Of a stretch of 64,000 bases of DNA, positions 10,693-20,036 are shown one piece after another (within the stretch, counting starts at the first letter, position 1; every line of letters starts with the position of its first letter). The position numbers and the translations under genes are program-made. A model generated the notes under the pieces. The model was given only the letters and a program-made list of their open reading frames with translations, ran no database searches and had not been told where the DNA came from. Source of the stretch: Phyto melanocephala (taxonomy: Eukaryota; Arthropoda; Insecta; Diptera; Rhinophoridae); contig OW799234.1 in the NCBI GenBank assembly GCA_941918925.1, positions 123,279,395-123,343,394 of the forward strand. The letters are read 5' to 3'.

Positions 10693-12345
10693 CAGTGGCT
10701 CACAGCTTATTTTATGCAGTGCATTTTTTTATTTTTAAAGCTCTGTATAAACAAAACTAAAAGGAACTTTAAAAAGAACTTGGAATCATTTTAAAGACAA
10801 AACGCTATTATTTAACAAAAAAATATCATGTTCTGCAAAAGTTTACGTTTTAACCATTTAAAAGTAAAAAAACAAAAAACTGTCCTTAATTTTATCTCAC
10901 AGCTTGTTTTATGCAGTTATTTTCTACTGTAACGGTACTTGAATGCAACTTTGTTGTTTTTTTTTTCATTATTTTTTTTTAAATCTAGTAATGTTTCGCG
11001 TTGAACTGTTGGTCTGATTTGATTATATGAAGTGTCAATTAAGAAAAATTGAGATGAGTCAGCGAACAACGATAGAGCAGCGAGAATTGGTTTTAAACCA
11101 TTTTAAAAATGGCCACTCACAGCGAAAAATAGCAGAAATGGTTAATATTAATGCTCCCACAGTTCAAAAAATCATTAAGCGCTTCATCCGTGAAAATCGG
11201 GTTCATAACAAAGGCAGAAAACCACCAAATAAATTTTTTACGGAACATGACGAGCGACATATTTTGCGAAAAATAAGGGTGAACCCAAAGCTCTCAGCTC
11301 CAAAATTGACGTCCGAAGTTAAAGCTGAACTGGGCAAACAATGTTGCGTGGAAACTGTTCGTCGCGTCTTGCGCCAACATGATTTTAATGGCCGAGTTGT
11401 ACGCAAGAAACCGTTTATTAACCCGAAAAATAGTCTATGGAGGCTAAATTTCCCCAAGGAGCACGTCTCAAAAGAGTCTGCATTTTGGAATTCGGTCATC
11501 TTTGCAGATGAATCTAAGTTTAACCTATTTGGTTCCGATGGCATGTCGTATGTATGGCGGAAACCAAATACAGAACACAACAAAGAAAACCTTAAAGCAA
11601 CAGTAAAGCATGGGGGTGGCAGTGTCATGGTTTGGGCCTGTATGTTGGCTGCTGGTACTGAAAAATTAACTTTTATTGAAGCAACCATGGATAAATTTAA
11701 GTACCTTCAGATACTTAAGGACAACTTGTTGGAGAGCGCTGAGAACCTGGGTATAAAATCCGATTTTCGATTTTACCAGGATAACGATCCAAAGCACAAA
11801 TCGGGTATTGTGCAAACTTGGCTGATATATAACTGCCCACATTTGATGACACCGCCAGCACAGCCGCCAGACCTTAGTGTTATAGAGAATTTATGGTCGA
11901 TATTAGAAAATAACATAAGAAAACACAAAATTTCAAGCAAAAACGATTTGAAACAAGCCCTTTTGACGGAGTGGGCAAATATTTCGCCAGATATTACACA
12001 AAAACTGGTCGATTCTATGCCAAATCGTCTTAAATCTGTAATAGATAACAAAGGCTATCACACAAAATATTAAATTGGTTAATTTCCAGTTTTATTTTTA
12101 TCTTCTGAAAACCATACGTGCCTGCATACAATAAGCTGTGAGATGAAAAAAAGGAGTGTTTTCTGTTTTTTTTAGTTGTAATATATTAAAATGTACATTT
12201 TTGAAATAAATGAAATTTTTTTGTTAAATAATAAGGTTTCCCTTTTTAATGACATGAACTTCTGTTTTCAGTTCCTGTTAGTTTTTTTTTTACAGAGCTT
12301 TAAAAATAAAAAAGTGCACTGCATAAAATAAGCTGTGAGCCACTG
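10693..12345 (+). mobile_element. intact-looking Tc1-family transposon with IR/DR ends
   Basis: 1653 bp, flanked by the TA dinucleotides 10691-10692 and 12346-12347 expected of Tc1/mariner insertion. The ends begin CAGTGGCTCACAGC and are near-identical inverted repeats for the first 55 bp, then imperfect to about 230 bp. Each arm holds a second, inner copy of the terminal motif (TCTCACAGCTT.TTTTATGCAG at 10895-10918, inverted at 12121-12144), the paired binding-site layout known from Sleeping Beauty, Minos and the Drosophila S element. The transposase gene inside is uninterrupted. The arms are barely diverged outside length changes, which suggests a recent insertion. It lies between genes A and B. 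Confidence 0.95.
11054..12073 (+). CDS. Tc1-family DD34E transposase, apparently complete
   Basis: Cuts and pastes the element at 10693-12345. I start at ATG 11054 (MSQRTTIEQRE), giving 339 aa, the usual Tc1 length; an in-frame ATG at 11027 would add nine residues without family support. The N-terminal half is a paired-like DNA-binding region: a first helix-turn-helix (SQRKIAEMVNINAPTVQKII), the GRKPPNKF linker with a GRPR-like basic patch, and a second helix set (SAPKLTSEVKAEL...ETVRRVLRQHDF). The catalytic triad is visible: Asp152 in FADESKF, Asp243 in YQDNDPKH, and Glu278 in PDLSVIENLW, with 34 residues between the last two. A GGGSVMVW motif lies between. No stop or frameshift. The closest groups by overall look are S/Paris-like elements; this is an impression, not an alignment. 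Confidence 0.95.
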   Translation: MSQRTTIEQRELVLNHFKNGHSQRKIAEMVNINAPTVQKIIKRFIRENRVHNKGRKPPNKFFTEHDERHILRKIRVNPKLSAPKLTSEVKAELGKQCCVETVRRVLRQHDFNGRVVRKKPFINPKNSLWRLNFPKEHVSKESAFWNSVIFADESKFNLFGSDGMSYVWRKPNTEHNKENLKATVKHGGGSVMVWACMLAAGTEKLTFIEATMDKFKYLQILKDNLLESAENLGIKSDFRFYQDNDPKHKSGIVQTWLIYNCPHLMTPPAQPPDLSVIENLWSILENNIRKHKISSKNDLKQALLTEWANISPDITQKLVDSMPNRLKSVIDNKGYHTKY

Positions 12346-12976
12346 TATGTACATAGATGTTTATTTTTAATAAGAATATTTTTTTATTTGAGGGAAAGTA
12401 GGTTGTATTTTAAGTTGCTAGAAAAATGTATTCAGCAAAGCACATCAAACTCGCCAGCAACAAGTTATCAGCTGATAATCAGTTATTGTTTTTCTTCTGT
12501 CAAAAATAAATACATTCTCTCTTTTCTCCCGTAGTTGTCAAACTTCATATAACCCAACTCCATTAAAATTTCTCTTCGAATTGCAACCACTTTATTACTA
12601 CATGGCATTGGGTAACAAATTGAACATTGCACCGTTAAGTTTATTTTCTTAAAAGGCAAATTAAAATTAAGTTTTTAATAGCTAAAACGTTACCTAACTT
12701 TAACGGCAAGCACACTTTTGATGTGAGTGCTATGGGGAAATTAGTCTGGGGCAGATGCTGGCGATTACGGAGGACGCTGTAATGAAGATCATCAGTCTAC
12801 AATTTGAAGTAAAAATAGTCTAGAGCAAACGCCTGTGGCGGCACGGGGCTCGGTGAGGCCAGTGACGTCTTTTAGGCAGGCAGTAAGAATGCTTATAGAA
12901 TTCAAAATAATTTGTGGTGGAAGGTTTTGAAATGGATTAAGTGATATCCGTGTGCTAGTTGAAAACAACTTTTAAA
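12346..12976. other. intergenic between Tc1 and MITE
   Basis: Includes a GC-richer part (12700-12900, with GGGGCAGATGCTGGCG and GGCGGCACGGGGCTCGG) that I cannot assign; it may be LINE-derived. Confidence 0.4.
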
Positions 12977-13759
12977 GGCCTATTAGACACGAATACTTGT
13001 CTTAAGACATGTACGATGGCATACTAAATCTCACTGTGTAATAGCATGTATGTTGAGTATGTTAGACATGTATGTTGGTTTTCAAAAATTGTTGAAAACG
13101 TGAGTCTGTCGCAACCAACATACTCGTCTAATAGCGTGTCTGTCATACTTCATACAAGGTAGGTAGGTAGGTAGGTAAGGCTGGTGCAAAGTTACCCTCA
13201 CACCTTCACTCGGAGACCATTACGGTCCATTGTGACGCCTTAATAGAGAGAAGAATAGAATAAGAATAGAAATATTTAGGATAGAACAGAAAGAGAAGCA
13301 GACAATTCCAGAGTCTCCGGCGGGAATCGAACCCGCAACCCCTAAACAACTGACTTGTCCTTTACTGACTGGTCCACAGGGACACTCAACTTCATACAAA
13401 AATTCATTCAAATTTTTGCCGCTGCTGTGTGCATATCGCAAATTTGAAAAAATGTCTCTCTAATATTATTTTCTGGAAAGAGCTTATTGAAAACTATAAA
13501 AGCTTCCCACAATTGTGGCAAATAAAATCAAATTTGTACCACAACAAACAATTGAAATTAATGCATACAATGCGGTAAAAGAAAAATTAAGTGAAATAGA
13601 AAAAAATGCAACTATTGACAACTTTCCGCTTCATTGCCATGTTTTCGCTTCAAAAATTTCTGTATAATGAAGTATGCCGTCAGCGTTCGACAGTGTAATA
13701 TCTAAACCCAAAGTATGCCATACACATGTCTTAAGACAAGTATGCGTGTCTAATAGGCC
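12977..13759. mobile_element. MITE with 49-bp inverted ends, split by a SINE
   Basis: Arms start GGCCTATTAGACACG, ATACTTGTCTTAAGACATGT, ATGGCATACT and match on both sides over about 49 bp with few differences. Each arm contains the palindrome TGTCTTAAGACA. Inner ATGTATGTTGG and its inverse, CCAACATAC, add a second fold. Flanks TTTTAAA and TTTTAGA may be a diverged TSD. The SINE at 13158-13388 lies inside. Confidence 0.75.
13158..13388 (-). mobile_element. tRNA-derived SINE with TACC-repeat tail
   Basis: 231 bp between perfect 11-bp direct repeats ACTTCATACAA (13147-13157 and 13389-13399). On the minus strand it starts with a tRNA-like head (13383-13312) containing an A-box-like TGGACCAGTCAG and a perfect B box in the T-arm GCGGGTTCGATTCCCGC. 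The acceptor halves GTCCCTG and CGGAGAC pair at six of seven positions. Then come a CT-rich body and a tail of TACC repeats. RNA polymerase III would transcribe a live copy; a LINE would mobilise it. The head cannot form a seven-base anticodon loop, so it is not a functional tRNA gene. Confidence 0.85.
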
Positions 13760-13913
13760 TTTTAGAAGCCTCCATTTATTGCTCATTCCCTTATAAGATA
13801 TTGATATACATATTTGCTAGAGCCCTGCACTGTTTTCAGTTCACAGAGCTGATAATATATTCCTCGTACATCTCTTAATAATCGAATGCATCACCATAAT
13901 ACCTAAAGAGGGA

Positions 13914-14750
13914 TAAAGGCAACGGATTCTTATACGGACGGATCGAATAATGGTGAACAGACTGGAATGGATTTATATGCCATAAGCTGAAACAGAGGTA
14001 TATACTTTCGTCAACCAGATCACAATATTGTTTCTAGGCTAAAATTATGGCAATTACAAAAAGCATTAAGTGGATGAAGGAGATTAATAATAGAGGTTCG
14101 ATTCGTATCTTTACGTATAGCCAATCAGTCTAAAGACCCTAATGAACGAAAAATGAATTGAAATGTCCCGAAAACTTGTATGAGTATTGTGAATATGGAT
14201 ACCAGCCATCACAATATAATCGACCTTTTCAGAGGTTCGAAAATTTAGTTAAAGATTGAGCAATGGAGGAGCACATCAGAAAGTGCCAAAACACTGCTAT
14301 CCCTAAGGTGAAGAATATACTATGAGACCCTAATTTTAAAAAATCTAAGGAAATTCTGAAACTAAGTAGGCCGTAGAAGATTAACGGATGTGAAAACTCG
14401 TCAATATCATCTCTTGGGACTGTCAGACGAAACGATATGTCCAGCATGCGAAGAAAAATAAACTTTGGAACACTATCTTTGTTAACGATCTACGTTTGGA
14501 CGTATTAGACACAAGAACGGTAACGTGGGCAGCGGACTTCTAATACTAAGAGAATTCGAATTTTACATCGCCAAGAGATAACATTAAAGGGACTGGGTTT
14601 TTGACCTAATCGAAATATTAACTGAATTGATATTATGGTTTTTTTTAAGGGTAATTTCTTTCTTTAGAGCGCACACATGCCAATTGGGCATACGCGTATA
14701 CCTGGTTTGGGATTCTTAATGCCCATTTTTTTTTAAATTAACCTAACTAA
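13914..14750 (+). pseudogene. decayed LINE with RNase H and C-terminal zinc knuckle
   Basis: Fragments in order: the RNase H start YTDGSNNGEQTGMDLYAIS, a DSQS-like IFTYSQSV, the conserved TDVKTRQYHLLGLSDETICP, and the CPACEE...LEHYLC zinc knuckle. Several stops and frameshifts separate them. This order is that of R1/LOA/I-type LINE ORF2 C-termini. No reverse transcriptase domain precedes it here. Confidence 0.7.
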
Positions 14751-15108
14751 TTCGTAATAAACGAGTTTAGTTTAGCGGTTGGGAAACACAGTAGCTTAAG
14801 GTGTGCATTGGCATCCTAATTAAATATACAGCGGAAGAAAGTGCCAAATACAAAAGATTATCTGGAAGGATCCTGCTGCTTATTAACAGCGATGGCAAGT
14901 TGCGTAGCGAGTATTGTGTTTAAATATAGTACAACAGGTGTTGGGGCAATGTTGACTTTAGCAGATGTTTTAAATCTCCTCCCAACAAAGATTTTGAAGC
15001 TTATTCCTGAACTTATCCCTATTCAGTGAACTAAGGAGCCTTGATTCATCTTATTTTGCCTTCGGGATAATTGAATGTCTTTTGAACAGAATATATATCA
15101 AACAAATA
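14751..15108. other. spacer between LINE remnant and gene B
   Basis: No conserved ORF seen; a 62-codon plus-strand ORF at 14841-15029 has no recognisable motif and no splice context, and I do not count it as a gene. Confidence 0.4.
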
Positions 15109-15114
15109 TTTATT
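15109..15114 (-). terminator. AATAAA polyadenylation signal of gene B
   Basis: TTTATT on the plus strand reads AATAAA on the gene strand, 122 nt downstream of the gene B stop codon. Position and strand fit; AT-rich DNA makes chance hexamers common. Confidence 0.5.
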
Positions 15115-15235
15115 CATAACTTCGACGTTATGACTTTTACAATTTCACAACATTTAAGCCTAAATCATTCAAAACATTTAGTGGATTATAGAAAAACTAT
15201 ACAAAAATGATTACATGGAAATACCAGCATACATT

Positions 15236-16821
15236 TTAATATTTCTTCGTACTGAAGAAATCGGCCTGATTATAGCGATATGTTTTATAACTTTTTCTGT
15301 TTAGCATTTGAGCTCGTGCAGCCGCAATAGGCGATATTGTGGAATAAGTTTTGGGTAAAACTGGTGCATTTGGAGAATTCAAATCCTGGCTGGTCGGACA
15401 AGTATTAGCGACTGTTTTGATTTTTACAGGAATTGCAGACGGAAAGCGAACTGGTGCTGCATTTTCCTTCTTAAGATTCTCTGAGGTATTATTTGTTTGA
15501 TTTTGCTGATTTTTGCTAATGTTTGGAGTGATTTTGGGCAGTTTAATTTGATTACATAGATTTGGCAAGGGCTTGGAAATTTTTTTCATCACACTTATAT
15601 GTTGCTGTTGAGTGCTTTCGATTACATGAGGCTGCTGTTGACTGTCGCTTGTTTTCGTTTCTAAAGCTGTGCTTGATTCAATTAAACCCAATTTTTTCAT
15701 GCGATTACGTCTGTGCTTTTCATGCAGTTCCGTTCTATTACGATCATGTTGTGCTGTAAACAGCTCATTTTGTGGTTTCGGATGTTTTAACTGAACGCTA
15801 TGTAAAACATGGATGCGTGCATAATCACGTTGTTCAGGTGAAAGTTTAGCTCTTTTCATACCACGTTCTATGACTGAAATTACATTCTTAGTGGCCGAAT
15901 CTTTGGGATTATTAATTCGAAATTTACTTATTGAAGGTGGATGATTCCACAAATCTAGACGATTGCGATCTTCTGACTTTAAACTACTTTTTTTATCACC
16001 ATTACTAGCGAATTTGTTTCTTGTGATCTCATCAATTTTCATTAAATCATTTTGTATGTTTGTACTGAACTTAATGGCATCAGGTATGGAGCCTAAATTA
16101 GCTTCTACATATTGATTTCGTGCGGGCATTAAGTAGCGAGCATATGTGGGTTCAAACTGACTAGTATGAAAAGATCTTATTAAATAATTAATTTGTGCAG
16201 CACAAGTTTGTCTTTGGTGCCTTCTTTCATCATGACGTCGAAATAGACTAGAACGTGAGCTGCTGGCACTAGAACCAAAACGTCGAGATTTGTAAATTTT
16301 GTAATTGGGAGATTTTAAAAGACGCTTATTAGGCATTACATTTGCTGCGCCAAATTTAGCGGCCATTTGTTGATTGTCTTTATGCCTGGTTTTTAAAGAG
16401 TTCATTAAATAACTGTCTTGTTGTTTCAACTTGATGTTGAATTTTTTCACAGGAGTTGCTTTAGGTGTAATAGTGGCCAAAGGCTTTTCTAGCTCTTGAC
16501 TTTTAAACATGCGTAGTGGACCCTTATTCTCCGGCCTGAGAGTAGCCGCTTTAGTGTTCTGTATTCTTGTACCTTAAATCAAAACTTTATTTAATTTTTA
16601 TTACAAATTTCTGCTTAAAATTCTTGCCTTTATTAAAGCTGGCTGGTATTTGTTTATAGATCTTTTGTATGCAGCTATTTACAATGTGACTGGTATTCTT
16701 TGACAACATCCAGGGCTAAAAAAAATTTGAATTTATTTTTGTTTTCTGCTTTAAAGTAACAACAATTTACTTTTATATTCAAATTGGATTGCACGATTTT
16801 ATTTATATTTGTACTCGCCAT
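15236..16821 (-). CDS. gene B: paralog of gene A, three exons, one GC-AG intron
   Basis: Not recognised; clearly related to gene A. Exon 1 is 16821-16771 (17 codons), intron 1 16770-16716 (55 bp, GTAAAT...TTTAG), exon 2 16715-16628, intron 2 16627-16573 (55 bp, donor AAAG|GCAAG, acceptor TTTAAG|G, so GC-AG), exon 3 16572-15236. The model gives about 491 aa. Intron 2 is supported by phase (a split Gly codon) and because removing it makes the stretch between YKQIP and NKGPL exactly as long as in gene A (25 residues after YKQIP), with no gap. Shared blocks: SSASSSRSSLF, IQNDLMKIDEITRNKF, and LLKSPNYK. The C-terminal half is rich in Gln, Asn and Pro and has no counterpart in gene A. No known domain seen. 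A polyadenylation hexamer lies at 15114-15109, 122 nt past the stop. Codons before the long ORF's own ATG (16510) belong to the protein, so that ATG is internal. Confidence 0.85.
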
Positions 16822-17696
16822 TCTTGTATCTTTTTATGTATGTTTATGTCTTTTTCTAATTTGCTTAAAATTTTGTAGTGTTTGTTATAAACACAATTAA
16901 ATTAAACAAAATATATAAAAATTTTTCAAACTTTTTCAATTTAATTCGAATATTTTATTTAAATCAAATTTTGATTTTTGTTAAATAAAAAAAATTGATA
17001 TAACAAAAACTCCGGGTAAATTAATTTATTCTGATACCCAAATGAGTTTTTTTCGGAAACATACACAAAGTAGTTTTTAATGATTTCATTATCGTCAAAT
17101 TATTTATTTATTATTTGCTTGTTTTAGGATGGAGAGAAACTGCGTAACAAGATAAATGAAATGAGCAATTTTAATTTGTTATAACAATACAGTCTGTGGT
17201 AAAAGCAAACTAACGGTTTCTAGTGCAGAAATAAAATAGTTGTAGATGTGTCTTAAAGTGATTTTTATTGCTTTATTTTTTTACCGTTTATAAATCAGGC
17301 AAGTTTGTATAAGTTAAATCTATTTAATGAATAAGGCTTTTTGTTTAAAAATAATTGAAAAAAATGGCTTTTTGCTTTTAAGTTTTTATTTAAGTATTTA
17401 AAATATTTTTTTAAAAAGCTAAAACCCAAGGCGGTACAATAGTTACCATCTAATCGTTAAATACTTTACTTTTTGCAAGTGGCTGCATATGATATTTATA
17501 AAGTAAATAGAGACAATATATCTGTGTCTTGGAGCTAAAAGGGCCTATGTCACTTTTTTGCTCTTTTGAGTTAATCAGTCCATTAGATTTGTTTTCTTGC
17601 TCTATTTCATTATGGTAAAACAGCTATAGTCATACTTAACCCGCCAAAGACGCGTTGAAATACCAGCGCACAGTAAGAGGAGATAACTTGAGATGG
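16822..17696. other. upstream region of gene B
   Basis: AT-rich and noncoding. It must contain the gene B promoter, but no TATA or initiator stands out against the composition. Confidence 0.4.
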
Positions 17697-17716
17697 AAAT
17701 CCAGTCGACTGGATTT
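17697..17716. repeat. perfect 20-bp palindrome
   Basis: AAATCCAGTCGACTGGATTT reads the same on both strands and contains a SalI site. It abuts the 3' end of the LINE on its right. Confidence 0.8.
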
Positions 17717-17811
17717 AGTTATTGAAATTTATTTATTTAATTTATTGTCTATAGATTATAAATCCTTACAGACTAAGGTATGTAAAATAACAAAACAAAA
17801 TTAAGGTTATA

Positions 17812-18734
17812 AAGGGTGTTTTTTTAAGCCCGATAGAACTTGAAATTGTAAAAAATAACACAAAAAATTAAATTGTAATCGAAATTTTTTTTTTATTCGA
17901 AAGATCAATACGTGACATTAACATTTGAAAATGATTTCGGGCATATGGGCACCGCGGCTGTTCTTGACGAAGCGCATTCTGGACGTCCGTTGTTTTATCG
18001 CAAAATTGTGTTCAGCGATGAGGCGCATTTTTGGCTTAACGGGTTTGTTAATAAGCAAAATTGCCGCATATGGAGCGAGACCAATCCACAAGAGACCCTA
18101 CAGACTCCATTACATCCAGAAAAATGCACCGTTTGGTGCGGTTTTCACGCTGGTGGCATCATCGGACCTTATTTCTTCAAAAATGAGGCCGGAGCTCGCG
18201 TTACGGTCAATGGAGATCGTTACCGCACCATGATCAATGATTTTTTGTTTGAAAATATGGATGACATTTATCCGGAGGAGATGTGGTTTCAACAGGATGG
18301 CGCTACGTGCCATACGGCGAACGCAACCATCGACTTATTGAAATCAAAATTTGGCGATAAGTTGATTTCGAGAAATGGACCTGTCAATTGGCCTCCAAGG
18401 TCGTGCGATTTGACACCTCTCGATTATTTCCTGTGGGGCTACGTGAAGTCACTGTTTTATGCTGATAAACCAGCAACAATTGACGCCTTGGAGGCCAGCA
18501 TTGTTCGTGTTATTCGTGACATACGGCCAGCAGTGCTCGAAAAAGTGGCCCAAAATTGAACGTCCAGAATGCGCTTCGTCAAGAACAGCCGCGGTGCCCA
18601 TATGCCCGAAATCATTTTCAAATGTTAATGTCACGTATTGATCTTTCGAATAAAAAAAAATTTTTGATTACAATTTAATTTTTTGTGTTATTTTTTACAA
18701 TTTCAAGTTCTATCGGGCTTAAAAAAACACCCTT
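17812..18734 (+). mobile_element. palindromic DD41D (rosa-type) mariner derivative
   Basis: 923 bp with TA on both sides (17810-17811 and 18735-18736). The ends AAGGGTGTTTTTTTAAGCCC are part of two 175-bp inverted arms (17812-17986 and 18560-18734). The arms are almost identical and include the coding sequence for the transposase C-terminus: on the right as sense sequence, on the left inverted. So the left end, which should hold the transposase start, has been replaced by an inverted copy of the right end. It is inserted in the 3' UTR of the minus-strand LINE. Confidence 0.9.
17987..18628 (+). pseudogene. DD41D mariner transposase, catalytic half only
   Basis: Starts abruptly at FYRKIVFSDEAHFWLNGFVN; the N-terminal DNA-binding half is missing. 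The catalytic Asp residues are present in FSDEAHFW, FQQDGATCH and LTPLDYF. By my count 41 residues separate the second and third, the spacing of the rosa (DD41D) group. The typical CTVWCGFHAGGIIGPYFF and NWPPRSCDLTP motifs are intact. A single TGA at 18556-18558 replaces the Trp of the usual NW; the reading then continues in frame as TSRMRFVKNSRGAHMPEIIF to a natural stop. The open reading upstream to 17912 is only the inverted arm read in sense. Confidence 0.9.
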
Positions 18735-19370
18735 TATGTAAAATAATATTCTATACAATTCAACGATTTAAATATAAAATGATATTTCTTTTCACAATTT
18801 CTTTACTTTCACTAAGGCCCATAAGGTGATAATAATTATTAAAGTTTTCACATATACGACGAAGAGGATCATTATTAGCATAGTTGGATCGATAGTATTT
18901 AAGTTAAGGAAATTTCGAGTTGGTCTGGTTGGAACATTAAAAGATATTTTACTTAGCAGGAATTCAGAGTCGATATCGCCTTGAATTAGGCCCACCACAA
19001 AAGAAAAACTCAGCATTGAACGACGACTTTTTAAAGTTGGCAATTTTATAAGACAGACAGTGCTTTCGTATGAAGGTAGTAAAAACGAATTCCATCCAAG
19101 GCCACGAAGACAAAATATTAAAAACTTCTTTTGTACAGACTTAATACTATCCATATGAATATTATAGTAAGGATCCAAAATAATTGATCCGTATTCTAGA
19201 ATAGATTGGAACTAACGATGAATATAATTATTTCGTAATATAAGGATCTAGAAATTCCTTGCACCACCTCCTCATAAATCCAAGTACACCATTTGCTTTG
19301 TTAACAATTTAAGAAATATGGTCACGAAAATTTAATTGGTGATCAAGCAAAATACCAAGATCAAGAAAGT

Positions 19371-20036
19371 TCAGAACTTTATCAAGTTTACACTCATTAA
19401 TGGAATAAAATAAATCAAATTTCTTAATTCTGAAAAAGGACATATGCTTACATTTTTTTTTATATTCAGCTCCATTAAGTTGATTTCAGACCAATTAACC
19501 AATTTGTCAATATCAGATTGAAGGAAAAGTTGATCTTCGGGATTATTAGAAGAACAAAAAATTTTGACATCATCGGCATACATCAAAACTTTAGAGTGCG
19601 GAATAACTGAAGGTAGATCGTGTATAAATAAGGTATATAAAATAGGACCAAGGTGGCTAACTTGCGGAACACCAGAAAGAACTTTGATAGCGTTAGAGGT
19701 AGCACTTCCATACTTAACTTGTTGAGTTCTTAAGGACAAGTATGATCTTAACCATTTTATTGTCATATCCGTAAATCCCATTAATGACAATTTGTTAAGC
19801 AAGAGATCATGGTTTACCTTATCAAAAGCTTTACTAAAATCTGTGTAGATAGCATTTATTGTAGTAGTTAGCTCCAAAATATTAGTCGTTGTAGAGCGAT
19901 GTTTACAAAAACAATGTTGGCACGGTGACAAAATCGATGAAAATTTATAGTATAAATTATCAGTTAAAATATTTTTTTTAAAAAGTTTGGAAATATCACT
20001 CAGCTTAGCAATGCCACGATGATTTGATATCTCAAT
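19371..20036 (-). pseudogene. reverse transcriptase domain fragment of the LINE
   Basis: Holds RT blocks from the region before the FDKVNH block through YADD. The YADDVKIF active-site pair of Asp is intact, but the ORF is truncated at the 5' side and has a short deletion between TTTNILEL and IYTDFSKAF compared with family length. It continues in another frame into 18792-19178 (the C-terminal, thumb-following region). Confidence 0.85.

Larger units (their letters stand above)
17725..20036 (-). mobile_element. 5'-truncated Jockey-superfamily LINE, split by a mariner
   Basis: Minus-strand non-LTR retrotransposon. From 20036 downward: RGIAKLSDISKLF, HRSTTTNILEL, the RT motif YTDFSKAFDKVNHDLLL, SGVPQVSHLGPILY (Gly to Val in the family's GVPQGS), the catalytic YADDVKIF, then DLGILLDHQLNFRDHI, FMRRWCKEFLDP, EYGSIILDPYY, SVQKKFLIFCLRGLGW, and a C-terminus ending near 18760. 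The 3' UTR resumes beyond the inserted mariner (17812-18734) and ends at about 17725 in an AATAAATTAAATAAATAAAT tail. Frameshifts near 19180, 19370 and elsewhere make it nonfunctional. Confidence 0.85.

Noticed and set aside
11203..12051. minus-strand ORFs of 161 and 92 codons
   Set aside because: Antisense shadows of the Tc1 transposase gene, with no family motifs.
13312..13383. functional tRNA gene
   Set aside because: T-arm and acceptor are tRNA-like but the anticodon arm does not form, and the sequence is the head of a SINE with its own tail and TSD.
17912..17986. N-terminus VTLTFENDFGHMGTAAVLDE of the mariner ORF
   Set aside because: This part is the inverted copy of the 3' arm read in sense, not transposase N-terminal sequence; the start codon would be GTG.
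18449..18634. minus-strand ORF with the same N-terminus
   Set aside because: It is the right inverted arm of the mariner read on the other strand.
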